Below, one piece after another: positions 30,091 to 40,317 of a stretch of 64,000 nucleotides of DNA. Source of the DNA: Cherax quadricarinatus (lineage: Eukaryota; Arthropoda; Malacostraca; Decapoda; Parastacidae); assembly GCF_038502225.1 (NCBI RefSeq), contig NC_091372.1, positions 8,209,482-8,273,481 of the forward strand, read 5' to 3'. Position 1 is the first letter of the stretch. Each line of letters starts with the position of its first letter. The position numbers and the translations under genes were made by a program. The notes beneath the pieces were generated by a model that was given only the letters and a program-made list of their open reading frames with translations, had not been told where the DNA came from and searched no databases.

Positions 30091-31013
30091 CAGTTTAAAA
30101 TCATAGGCATTTCACCAATGGCCTTCTCAATCGAGTCTGCAAGTGCTACCACCCCTGCCCCAGAGAGATGTACCCCATCCCTTGCATACATATCATGTTT
30201 GCCATAAAAGTTGTTCCAGTTGTCAATGAATGGGATTGCAAGTTCCTTGCAGTATCTGTCTAGCCAGCAATTTACACCAATTGCCCTAGACAACCATTCA
30301 TTTCCTACTCCCCTTCTAGGCAAAATGCTACATATGATTGGGATCCCTCCCTTAGACTTAATGAAATCTATAGCTGACCTGTACTTATCTAGCAGCTCTT
30401 CTCTCCTACCCTTCCCAATATCATTTCCACCAGCACTGAGACAGATAATGGGCTTGTTCCCATTACCTGACATGATATTATCCAGCCTGTTGACAATGTC
30501 CCCAACACCAGCTCCAGGGAAGCACACTCTATCTCTCATCTTCTTATTCCTATTACAAAAAGCACGGTCAATATATCTTACCTGAGAGTCACCAACCACA
30601 AGAATGCGCTTACCTCCATTAGCAGGGGCAGTAGTACCCTTACCTTCACTGGCCACTGAAGTACATTCATCCTGAAGAACAGAGAAGCGATTTCCTACCT
30701 TCAGATCTTCACTCTTAACTTTCCTTACTCTGATGCGCCTTCCATTACTGTGAACCACTCGCCACTTGTAGCAGGTGCTGGACTGCACCTCACTGCTGGT
30801 AGCCGTTGCTACCTCCCCAACTACAGCCTCCTCACAGCGAGAGACAGACTGCACCTCACTTGAAGCCTCATTCCCCACAACTCCAGCCACCTCACACTCT
30901 CTCCCAGACCCATTGAGGTGGACCTTCAGCCTCCTAATCTCCTCCTGGAGAAGCAAGACCTCCTCCTTCAACTCTCCAACCTCAATTTTTAAAACACTGC
31001 AGAAGCAAGCCAT
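30090..31013 (-). CDS. CR1 ORF1: coiled coil plus SGNH hydrolase-like domain, 307 aa
   Basis: Companion of the ORF2 above. Coiled coil near residues 10-35, then ILVVGDSQVRYIDRAF, LSAGGNDIGKG and ARDGVHLSGAG in the hydrolase-like half. It differs from the copy at 19153-20079 by a few substitutions and a one-residue deletion near EASS. The catalytic Ser, Asp and His positions are kept. Confidence 0.88.
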   Translation of the reverse strand: MACFCSVLKIEVGELKEEVLLLQEEIRRLKVHLNGSGRECEVAGVVGNEASSEVQSVSRCEEAVVGEVATATSSEVQSSTCYKWRVVHSNGRRIRVRKVKSEDLKVGNRFSVLQDECTSVASEGKGTTAPANGGKRILVVGDSQVRYIDRAFCNRNKKMRDRVCFPGAGVGDIVNRLDNIMSGNGNKPIICLSAGGNDIGKGRREELLDKYRSAIDFIKSKGGIPIICSILPRRGVGNEWLSRAIGVNCWLDRYCKELAIPFIDNWNNFYGKHDMYARDGVHLSGAGVVALADSIEKAIGEMPMILN

Positions 31014-31117
31014 GCTTTGTAACCATCCACACTAATCCCCAAAGCAGCTCAGAGTCTGTGACCTCACGTGATGACTGACCACTGACGACTGACCACTGAC
31101 GACTGACCACTGACCGG

Positions 31118-32127
31118 GGATCAACGCCCCCGCCACCCGGTCTGTGACCAGGCCTCATTCCAATTTGTTTTTCTCCATTTAATGTTATATCCTACTCACT
31201 TTTAGCCCTAGCTATCATTCCAACGAATAAAAAAAATGCTTCTCATTGTGTAAAGCACAGGCAACGTATATTGTACATAAAAGATAAGGTAGCTTTGAAG
31301 CCACTGTCGGTCACCATGAGCTCAGGCTCATTCATATAACCTGTGACTAGTAAATTTGGGCCTATATGTGAGAGAATAAGTGTGTGGCAAGTGTGCACTA
31401 TATATAAAAAAAAAAATCCTGTAGCACATAAGTGCAAAATTAGAAAAAACTGCAACCCTGTTTTTGGTGTAAAACAGTGACTTTGTGGTGTATTTTGTAT
31501 GATTTTTATGCTAGCATTCTCGTTTTTTTGCCTCATTTGATAGAATGGACAATATATTACATAAACAGATATGATTTTGATTAGTTTCACAATGGAAAGT
31601 ACCTTGAAATTGAGCTCAAAGTAGCAGAAATGTTCGATTTTTACTAATATTCAAGAGTAAATACAGTCAAATACGTGTCCAACTGGCCAGTGTAATACTC
31701 GGTCACGAATGGGTTGACATTATTTGTACAATTACATATTATAATAATGCAGTAGTCTGCATAACAGTAAATCTTCTATTTTTGTGTGTGAATAAAAATT
31801 CAAAATGGAAAACAAGCATAATATAAGAGGGACCTGGAGACATGACTAATGAACAGAGAAAATTTTATTTTAGTGCCAGGAATGTCTGCACTGTTTAACT
31901 TGGACCAATTTTAAAATTGATATCTCTTGATACCAATTACAAAATTCTGACCATTTTACTGGGTAGTTTTAATAGGTAAATGGGTGGTTTCTTGTGCTCA
32001 ATCGACAGAATAGAAGGAATACTAGTGAAATAGTTACGAGTTTGTGAGACTGGAACAATGGAATGAGCCAAAAATAGGACGCAAAGTGGGCAAAATCACT
32101 GATGCATAAATATCACCATTGGGTTAA
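31118..32127 (+). repeat. LINE tail remnant and old piggyBac-like relic
   Basis: 31118-31180 is the remainder of the LINE tail that CR1 copy 2 entered (CCACCCGGTCTGTGACCAGG). From about 31240 to 32127 the sequence follows the interior of P1/P2 in decayed form (TGTGAGAGAATAAGTGTG, CCTGTAGCACATAAG, TGGCCAGTGTAATAC) and ends GGGTTAA near 32122. No coding. Confidence 0.55.
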
Positions 32128-32334
32128 GTGTATTCTAACCTAAACTACTCTGTAATCTGGTAAAAAATCACTAACCCAGCATCCTATAGGTCTCGAGGAT
32201 GACAAATTAGTGATGGTCAACCTGTACTTATAATTCATGTTAAGCATTAAACCTATGTGGATCATTCAACACAAGACATGGTGAAGGCTTGATCCTCCTC
32301 CTGCTATGCCCAAAACACACACATTTTCTCCTTG

Positions 32335-32627
32335 TACAAGTACTCCTGAACCTACGATGGTTCGACCTACTATATTTTGACTTTACAATGATGTGAAAGC
32401 AATTACTCTGGAGATGAAGCTTAGGATAATTACCCAGCATGATGGCAGTAAATCCATAACTTGTATTCATTTATTTACTCTTCAATACAGGTATTTAGTT
32501 ACAGTAATTAATTTTCGTATTCAGTGACAGTAGTTAATTATTTGTTTACTTATAATATATTCATATTCGACTTACAGTGGGTTCGTCAGAACACAGCCCC
32601 ATCATAAGTCAAGGAGCAGCTGTACTC
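32335..32627. mobile_element. short TIR element (about 290 bp)
   Basis: Left end near TACAAGTACTCCTGAACCTA, right end reading inward CAGCTGCTCCTTGACTTATG. The matched CTACGATGG / CTTATGATGG blocks and TA at both edges indicate a small TA-duplicating element. It ends 22 bp before HERC1 exon 6. Confidence 0.6.
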
Positions 32628-32648
32628 GTGAAATAAAATGAGACTTAC

Positions 32649-32775
32649 CCATCCCTGGAATCTTCCGCAGCTGTGGTAGCTGCACTCAGTGCCATGTGAA
32701 CCCACTCCAGTAAGTACCGGAGAGAACCCCTCTGAAGGCTCAAACCTAACAGCAGTTCTGCACTCAGTTTACGAC
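32649..32775 (-). CDS. HERC1: HERC1 exon 6
   Basis: 127-bp exon between ATTGCAG and GTAAGT. It begins with the last two bases of a Gly codon (G|GT) and ends two bases into a codon, completed by exon 7. It encodes RKLSAELLLGLSLQRGSLRY and LLEWVHMALSAATTAAEDSRD. The strings ELLLGL..QRGSLRYLLEW and MAL are almost unchanged from vertebrate HERC1. Intron 5, only 165 bp, separates it from exon 5; it is the only short intron seen. Confidence 0.95.
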
Positions 32776-32940
32776 CTGCAATGAAAATTACCATGGAGAA
32801 CTTCACTCCAACAAGAAAGGTGCCGAGTGTGTATCTCATGTGTTTGTAGCAACTGATGTAATTTGAAGCATTGTATGTACAAATATGTGTATCTTAATGT
32901 ACTTGTAAGTAAGAAGTGTCCTGTATATGATAAAATTCAC

Positions 32941-33117
32941 CTGTTGGGTCAGCAGGAGATGAAGGCTTGGTAGTCTCTCCAAGGAAAGTGGTCAGCTGTG
33001 AGAGGGATGCTAGCCCCACACGAGGCAATTTTGATTCAACAGCTAGTGACAAGGGAGGCAGCGCTTGTACCACAGCCACAGCAGTTCCTAGCACCTCCGA
33101 GCATAAACTCCCACCAC
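32941..33117 (-). CDS. HERC1: HERC1 exon 5
   Basis: 177-bp exon following a pyrimidine tract and TTGTAAG, ending ACAG before GTGAAT. It starts with the last two bases of a Ser codon from exon 4 (A|GT). It encodes GGSLCSEVLGTAVAVVQALP, PLSLAVESKLPRVGLASLSQ and LTTFLGETTKPSSPADPT. The LPPLSLA.ESK(L/I)P..GL..LSQ.TTFL pattern is that of vertebrate HERC1 at this place. The last base is the first of the Gly codon completed by exon 6. Confidence 0.95.
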
Positions 33118-33154
33118 CTTACAAGAAAAAAAAAAAAAGTTTTTATAAATTATA

Positions 33155-33305
33155 TAAAGAAGGAGGGGTGTTAATGTTGCAGTTTTATAACTAATGTAAG
33201 CATGCCTCTGGCAAGACAGTGATAGAGTGAATGACGATGAAAGTTTTTCTTTTTCGGACCACCCTGCCTTGGTGGGAATCGGCCAACGTGTTAATAAAAA
33301 AAATA
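33155..33305 (+). repeat. RTE-like LINE 3' tail, type A
   Basis: GAAGGAGGGGTGTTAATGTT, CATGCCTCTGGCAAGACAGT, GACCACCCTGCCTTGGTGGG and AATCGGCCAACGTGTTAAT followed by an A-rich end. Only 38 bp from the exon 5 acceptor, antisense. From 33306 to 33667 I see no feature beyond a fragment resembling the 24060-24190 flank. Confidence 0.75.
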
Positions 33306-33671
33306 AAGAAATGAATACTGTATATGAAAGCCAAGATGACTTCACACTGAAAATTGTAAGGTGTAAATAGAATAGTTCTCCTAGAGACAAATTAATATAA
33401 CTGGGATTTGCTTTCATTTACTCTGAAATTTGCATCTCATGACAATATTCAGGAGAGCCCTGCACATTCAGCACCTCGTTTTGGGGTTTCACATTTTTGT
33501 TGGCTTTCATTTGAGCCATTCTTCATTATGTTCGGTGCTTTTACTGCATTTCTGTACAACAGTTACAAAAGGAGTTGGCAACTGGTGCCATATTTTAAGG
33601 TAAGCATTGTATGTACTATGTATTTAATTTACTTTACCTGCTCTTTATGCCTAGCTGTATTGAGCACTTAA

Positions 33672-34727
33672 CCCTTTGACTGTGGCGGCCGTATATATAC
33701 GTCTTACGAGGTACAGTGTTTGACATGTATATATACTCGTAAATTCTAGCGGCTTTAAATCAAGAAGGAGAAAGCTGGTAGGCCCACATGTGAGAGAATG
33801 GGTCTGTGTGCTCAGTGTGCAACATATAAAAAAAATCCTGGAGCACGCAGAGCATAATGAGAAAAAAAAAAACTGACCGTTTTTTTTAATTAAAATGCCG
33901 ACTTTGTGGTCTATTTTCGTATAGTATTTATGGTTGTATTCTCGTTTTATTGGTCTCATTTGATAGAATGGAAAACATATTATAGAAATAGAGATGATTT
34001 TGATTGATTTTACTATAAAAAGAACCTAGAAATGGAGCTCAAAGTAGGGGAAATGTTTGATTTTTGCCGATGTTCAAAAGTAAACAAATGATGTCATTGT
34101 CCAATAAATGTCCAACTAGCCACTCTAATATGCAGTCATGAATGGGTTGATGTTATTTATACAATTATTACAGTATTGCAGTAGTCTGCATAATAGTAAG
34201 TCTTCTATTTTTTGTTTGAATAAAAATTCAAAATAGAAACCAAGAGTAATATCAGAGGGGCCTGGAGACATCACTGATGAACAAAGAAAATGTTATTTTA
34301 GAGCCAGGAATGTCTGCTTTGTTCATTCTGGACCTTATTTTGAAATTGTCATATTTTTTAGTTTTCGTGAAATTGGCCAAATTGCAAATTTCTGACCACA
34401 TTATTAGGTAGTTGAAATCGGTAAATGGGCAGTTTCTTGTACTCGATCGATAGAAAAAATGGAGTTCTAAAGAAATAGCGACTGGAACAATGGAATTAGC
34501 CAAAAATAGGGCTCAAAGTGGGCGAAATCGCCAATTTGTAAACAGCGCCGAGGTCGCTAACTTAGCGAGAGCATAATTTCGTCAGTTTTCCATCAAATTT
34601 CGTTTTTTTTTGGTGTCATTACAATCGGGAAAAGACTATCATTTCACAAAAAAATTTTTTTTTTTTTTTTTTTAATTTTGCAACACCAGGAGACACCTCA
34701 GGATTGGGGGTTGCGACAGTTAAAGGG
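33672..34727. mobile_element. piggyBac-like TTAA element, copy P2
   Basis: TTAA at 33668-33671 and 34728-34731, ends CCCTTTGACTGTGGCGGCC and, inward, CCCTTTAACTGTCGCAACC. Interior collinear with P1 (14631-15704) and in the same orientation. No transposase frame. Confidence 0.82.
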
Positions 34728-34945
34728 TTAATGTACAATACTGTAAACACATCAGGAATTTTAGACACATTCAATTATGAAAGAAAGCCGTTTCCACTCA
34801 CCAGAGATTTTCACTCATTGCCCAGGGTCAGGAAGCTAGGAGCTGTACAAACGGGGATCTCCTGCATTTAACCCGTAAACGGTCCAAGCAGATCTACATT
34901 CACGTGTGTAGTGCTACAAAAGTAGATCTACGTTTTTTTACATCT

Positions 34946-37900
34946 TTTCAAAATTTTTTTTTTTTTTTTTTAACAAGTCGGCCGTCTCCCACCGAGGCAG
35001 GGTGACCCAAAAAAGAAAGAAAATCCCCAAAAAGAAAATACTTTCATCATCATTCAACACTTTCACCACACTCACACATTATCACTGTTTTTGCAGAGGT
35101 GCTCAGAATACAACAGTCTAGAAGCATACACATATAAAGATACACAACATATCCCTCCAAACTGCCAATATCCCAAACCCCTCCTTTAAAGTGCAGGCAT
35201 TGTACTTCCCATTTCCAGGACTCAAGTCCGACTATATGAAAATAACCGTTTTCCCTGAATCCCTTCACTAAATATTACCCTGCTCACACTCCAACAGATC
35301 GTCAGGTCCCAAGTACCATTCGTCTCCACTCACTCCTATCTAACACGCTCACGCACGCTTGCTGGAAGTCCAAGCCCCTTACCCACAAAACCTCCTTTAC
35401 CCCCTCTCTCCAACCCTTTCGAGGACGACCCCTACCCCGCCTTCCTTCCCCTATAGATTTATATGCTTTCCATGTCATTCTACTTTGATCCATTCTCTCT
35501 AAATGACCAAACCACCTCAACAACCCCTCTTCTGCCCTCTGACTAATACTTTTATTAACTCCACACCTTCTCCTAATTTCCACACTCCGAATTTTCTGCA
35601 TAATATTTACACCACACATTGCCCTTAAACAGGACATCTCCACTGCCTCCAACCGTCTCCTCGCTGCTGCATTTACCACCCAAGCTTCACACCCATATAA
35701 GAGTGTTGGTACTACTATACTTTCATACATTCCCTTCTTTGCCTCCATAGATAACGTTTTTTGACTCCACATATACCTCAACGCACCACTCACCTTTTTT
35801 CCCTCATCAATTCTATGATTAACCTCATCCTTCATAAATCCATCCGCCGACACGTCAACTCCCAAGTATCTGAAAACATTCACTTCTTCCATACTCCTCC
35901 TCCCCAATTTGATATCCAATTTTTCTTTATCTAAATCATTTGACACCCTCATCACCTTACTCTTTTCTATGTTCACTTTCAACTTTCTACCTTTACACAC
36001 ATTCCCAAACTCATCCACTAACCTTTGCAATTTTTCTTTAGAATCTCCCATAAGCACAGTATCATCAGCAAAAAGTAACTGTCAATTCCCATTTTGAATT
36101 TGATACCCCATAATTTAATCCCACCCCTCTCCCAAACACCCTAGCATTTACTTCCTTTACAACCCCATCTATAAATATATTAAACAACCATGGTGACATT
36201 ACACATCCCTGTCTAAGACCTACTTTTACCGGGAAGTAGTCTCCCTCTCTTCTACACACCCTAACCTGAGCCTCACTATCCTCATAAAAACTCTTTACAG
36301 CATTTAATAACTTACCACCTATTCCATATACTTGCAACATCTGCCACATTGCTCCTCTATCCACTCTATCATATGCCTTTTCTAAATCCATAAATGCAAT
36401 AAAAACTTCCCTATCTTTATCTAAATACTGTTCACATATATGTTTCAATGTAAACACCTGATCTACACATCCCCTACCCACTCTAAAACAACCTTGCTCA
36501 TCCGCAATCCTACATTCTGTCTTACCTCTAATTCTTTCAATTATAACCCTACCGTACACTTTTCCTGGTATACTCAGTAAGCTTATTCCTCTATAATTTT
36601 TACAGTCTCTTTTGTCCCCTTTCCCTTTATATAAAGGGACTATACATGCTCTCTGCCAATCCCTAGGTACCTTCCCCTCTTTCATACATTTATTAAACAA
36701 AAGTACCAACCACTCCAACACTATCCCCCCTGCTTTTAACATTTCTGTCATGATCCCATCAGTTCCAGCTGCTTTACCCCCTTTCATTTTACGTAATGCC
36801 TCACGTACCTCACCCACACTTACATTCTGCTCTTCTTCACTCCTAAAAGATGGTATACCTCCCTGACCAGTGCATGAAATTACTGCCTCTGTTTCTTCCT
36901 TAACATTTAAAAGTTCCTCAAAATATTCTCGCCATCTACCCAATACCTCCATCTCCCCATCTACTAACTCCCCTACTCTGTTTTTAACTGACAAATCCAT
37001 ATTTTCCCTAGGCTTTCTTAACTTGTTTAGCTCACTCCAAAATTTTTTCTTATTTTCATTAAAATTTCTTGACAGTGCCTCTCCCACTCTATCATCTGCT
37101 CTCCTTTTGCACTCTCTCACCACTCTCTTTACCTTTCTTTTACTCTCCATATACTCTGCTCTTCTTATAACACTTCTGCTTTGTAAAAACCTCTCATAAG
37201 CTACCTTTTTCTCTTTTATCACACCCTTTACTTCATCATTCCACCAATCACTCCTCTTTCCTCCTGCCCCCACCCTCCTATACCCACAAACTTCTGCCCC
37301 ACATTCTAATACTGCATTTTTAAAACTATTCCAACCCTCTTCAACCCCCCCACTACTCATCTTTGCACTAGCCCACCTTTCTGCCAATAGTCGCTTATAT
37401 CTCACCCGAACTTCCTCCTCCCTTAGTTTATACACTTTCACCTCCCTCTTACTTGTTGTTGCCACCTTCCTCTTTTCCCATCTACCTCTTACTCTAACTG
37501 TAGCTACAACTAAATAATGATCCGATATATCAGTTGCCCCTCTATAAACATGTACATCCTGGAGCCTACCCATCAACCTTTTATCCACCAATACATAATC
37601 TAATAAACTACTTTCATTACGTGCTACATCATACCTTGTATATTTATTTATCCTCTTTTTCATAAAATATGTATTACTTATTACCAAATTTCTTTCTACA
37701 CATAGCTCAAAGGCTCCCCATTTACATTTACCCCTGGCACCCCAAATTTACCTACTACTCCTTCCATAACATTTTTACCCACTTAGCATTGAAATCCCCA
37801 ACCACCATTACTCTCACACTTGATTCAAAACTCCCCACGCATTCACTCAACATTTCCCAAAATCTCTCTCTCTCCTCTACACTTCTCTCTTCTCCAGGTG

Positions 37901-38505
37901 CATACACGCTTATTATAACCCACTTTTCACATCCAATCTTTATTTTACTCCACATAATCCTTGAATTAATACATTTATAGTCCCTCTTTTCCTGCCATAG
38001 CTTATCCTTCAACACTATTGCTACTCCTTCTTTAGCTCTAACTCTATTTGAAACCCCTGACCTAATCCCATTTATTCCTCTCCACTGAAACTCTCCCACC
38101 CCCTTCAGCTTTGTTTCACTTAAAGCCAGGACATCCAGCTTCTTCTCATACATAACATCCACAATCATCTCTTTCTTATCATCTGCACAACATCCACGCA
38201 CATTCAGACTTCCCACTTTGACAATTTTCTTCTTCTTATTCTTTTTAGTAATCTTTACAGGAAAAGGGGTTACTAGCCCATTGTTCCCGGCATTTTAGTT
38301 GACTTTTACAACACGCATGGCTTACGGAGGAAAGATTCTTATTCCACTTCCCCATGGATATAAAAGGAAAATTAATAAGACCAAGAACTATTAAGATAAA
38401 ATCAAAGAAAACTCTGATGAGTGTGTATAAATAAATGTGTACATGTATTTGTAGTGTGACCTAAGTGTAAGTAGAAATATAACAAAAAAAAAAAAAAAAA
38501 AAGTA
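34946..38505 (-). mobile_element. RTE-like LINE, longest copy (copy 3)
   Basis: A minus-strand element of about 3.55 kb in HERC1 intron 4. The 3' tail of type B ends at the T run 34953-34972 (plus strand). The 5' leader at 38225-38500 includes the reverse complement of CCATGGGGAAGTGGAATAAG, GGCTTACGGAGGAAAGATTC (38321-38340 plus strand) and a region matching 43040-43100. This is the copy that shows the head of the short elements is LINE leader. Confidence 0.9.
35302..38216 (-). pseudogene. RTE-like LINE EN-RT polyprotein, nearly complete but frameshifted (copy 3)
   Basis: Frames 38216-37755, 37687-36065 and 36057-35302. The start is MGSLNVRGCCADDKKEM. The endonuclease contains ALSETKLKGVGEFQW, WVIISVYAPGEER, VVGDFNAK and ATDISDHYLVVA, with a one-base break after NAK. 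The reverse transcriptase contains AGTDGIMTEMLKAG, VPLYKGKGDKRDCKNYRGIS, FRVGRGCVDQVFTLK, FMDLEKAYDRVDRG, GLRQGCVMSPWLFNIF, then a frameshift after NSKWEL just before FADD. The third frame begins MLMGDSKEKLQRLVDEFG and ends WFGHLERM, RGRPRKGWREG. About 960 residues if read across the breaks. RTE-like is inferred from the single EN-RT frame. Confidence 0.9.
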
Positions 38506-38993
38506 GATCAAAGTTTTTTTACACATTTTCAAATGTAAAAAAAACAAAAGATCTACATTTTTTACATTCAAATGTTGAAAAACGTATATATACGTTTGGA
38601 CCATTTACGGGTTAATAAAGTAGCCATGCATGACTAATTTAACCCTTTGACTGTTTCCGACGTATAAATACGTCTTACGAGCCAATGTTTCTGACGTATT
38701 TATACGCATAAATTCTAGCAGCTTCAAATCAAGCAGGAGAAAGCTGGTAGGCCCACATGTGAGAGAATGGGTCTCCATGGTCAGTGTGCACCATATAAAA
38801 AAAATCGGGGAGCCAGTGGTGCATTGTGGGAATGCCATTTCAGTTCTCCTTTTTCAGCATGTCTAGCGGTAAGAAATATGTGATTCCCCAGCAAATCTGG
38901 GACTCTTCTCTTCCCAAGTGATGCTCTAACACAGATGGAAGTGTCAGTGAAGATCAATTTCATGATTTGGAGGAGTTTGAGACCAAAAGCAAT

Positions 38994-39090
38994 GGAGGAG
39001 GAAGAGGGGAGGAAGAAGAGGAGGAGGAGGAGGAGGAGGAGGAGGAGGAGGAGGAGGAGGGAAGGAAGAGGAGGAGGAGGAAGAAGAAGA
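38994..39090. repeat. GGA/GAG simple repeat
   Basis: Purine-only run of GAGGAG units, nearly pure over 39021-39060. In one plus frame it encodes Glu/Gly, in another Arg. It sits inside P4. A shorter purine run lies at 39828-39892. Confidence 0.9.
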
Positions 39091-39439
39091 TGTAATAATA
39101 TTGCTCCCTTGAAGCAAGAAAAAAAAAAGTCCACCCCATGACAGTGACAAGATAAGGGGAGATAACATCTGATAAGAGCTGACTTTGATGAGCGTAAACG
39201 AGGGTAGAGCTGATAAGGAAATATTACATGACCATCGCCCTCCCTTTGTTTTTGCTGGTACACAAACATTTCTGTCTGTCTATTTGTCTGTCTGTCAAGC
39301 TCCCTGTCTGTCCATCTAGCTCTGTCTCAGAGAGAGCCACAAGACTGTGTCATCACGTTTACTCACATCTTCAAGCAGAGTATAGCACTTTGTCTGGATT
39401 TCTTGGGTTATCCTAGGTAAATAACAAAAAGGCACAATA

Positions 39440-39570
39440 CCGTGACTGGAACGATACACAAATAACCCGCACATAAAAGACAGAAGCTTACGACGACGTT
39501 TCGGTCCGACTTGGACCATTGACAAAGTCACACTGTCTGTCTTTTATGTGCGGGTTATTTGTGTAATTAT
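39440..39570. repeat. fold-back repeat, best copy
   Basis: Inverted arms ACACAAATAACCCGCACATA (39454-39473, continuing AAAGACAG) and CTGTCTTTTATGTGCGGGTT (39535-39554, continuing ATTTGTGT) around ACGACGACGTTTCGGTCCGA and CTTGGACCATTGACAAAGTC. The arms are about 28 bp and match nearly perfectly. Confidence 0.85.
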
Positions 39571-40317
39571 CCTAGGTAATTTACACTATGTATACTTGTA
39601 TTTATGTGTACCTGTGAGACAGAGATAGGCAGACAGATAGAGAGAGAGACAGATTGAAAGATATAGAATGAGGGAGAAAGATAATTAGATAGAATGGCGG
39701 AGGGGAAGCAGCATCCGACGCCATTGTTTTGACAGGCGGGAGGGGGAGTGAGTAATGAGACAATATGTCACTTTGACAGCTGCCAACTTCTGACTCAAAA
39801 CAATTATAAGCCACACACTCACACACAAGACAAGGAGGAGAAGGAGGAGGAGAAGGAGGAGAAGGAGGAGGAGGAGAAGGAGGAGGAGGAGGATGATTGT
39901 TTGTTTGTTTTTGTAAACAAGTTTTGTAAATAATATAATGATAATTATGTTTGTGTGCTTATTGTGTTGTATACAACGAGTGTATATATGTACATTGCAC
40001 CTTACTTTGGTCTCATAGGCCACATATGTGAAAAAATAAAATAGTGAAAAAAAACAAAAAACCTTCAATTACAAGTAAACTAAAGTTTACCGGGTGAGCG
40101 GCAGTCGCCGCTGTTGCCATACGCGGCTCATTTTCTGCAAACTTCACGGCTCTATATCTCGGTAAGTACCGATGGCAAAAAATTTTTTTTTTGGACTAAA
40201 ACACTCAGAAAAATAATCTTAACATTTACATAAGAAAAAATAATTTTTTTTTTTTTTAATATTTGGCGACATAGAATGACAGTTTCAGAGAAGGGCCTGA
40301 AACAGTCAAAGGGTTAA

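Larger units (their letters stand above)
26970..31117 (-). mobile_element. CR1 LINE, complete two-ORF copy 2
   Basis: Nearly identical to 16022-20136: octamer 3' end (AAGAACATAAGAACATAAG on the plus strand), ORF2 30090-27148, ORF1 31013-30090. Its 5' end differs from copy 1 by extra tandem units GACCACTGACGACT (31073-31117). It is inserted into another LINE tail: left flank TTTACCTGGAGAGAGTT and right flank CCGGGGATCAACGCCCCCGC are adjacent, as reverse complement, in the copy at 59836-59870. No target duplication. It lies in HERC1 intron 6, same orientation as the gene. Confidence 0.92.
34872..38611. mobile_element. TTAA-flanked element P5, split by a LINE
   Basis: TTAA at 34868-34871 and 38612-38615 with ends CCCGTAAACGGTCCAAGC and, inward, CCCGTAAATGGTCCAAACG. 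Internal halves (34872-34945 and about 38506-38611) carry GTAGATCTACGTTTTT and AAAGATCTACATTTTTTACA in inverse order, so the original was only about 180 bp. The RTE-like LINE fills the middle. Confidence 0.75.
38643..40313 (+). mobile_element. TTAA-flanked piggyBac-like element P4 (1.67 kb)
   Basis: TTAA at 38639-38642 and 40314-40317, ends CCCTTTGACTGTTTCCGACG and, inward, CCCTTTGACTGTTTCAGGCC. The left part matches P1/P2 (CCCACATGTGAGAGAATGGG). Then the copy has unique sequence: a start at 38859 (MSSGKKYVIPQQIWDSSLPK, then a stop) and a Glu-rich stretch encoded by GAG/GGA repeats at 38994-39090. piggyBac transposases commonly have an acidic N-terminus, so this may be a dead remnant. A fold-back repeat (39440-39570) and a second GGA-rich run (39825-39892) lie inside. 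Confidence 0.65.

Noticed and set aside
38935..39269. Leu/Ser- or Arg/Glu-rich frames around 38935-39269
   Set aside because: Low-complexity translation of the GGA repeat in different frames; no conserved domain.
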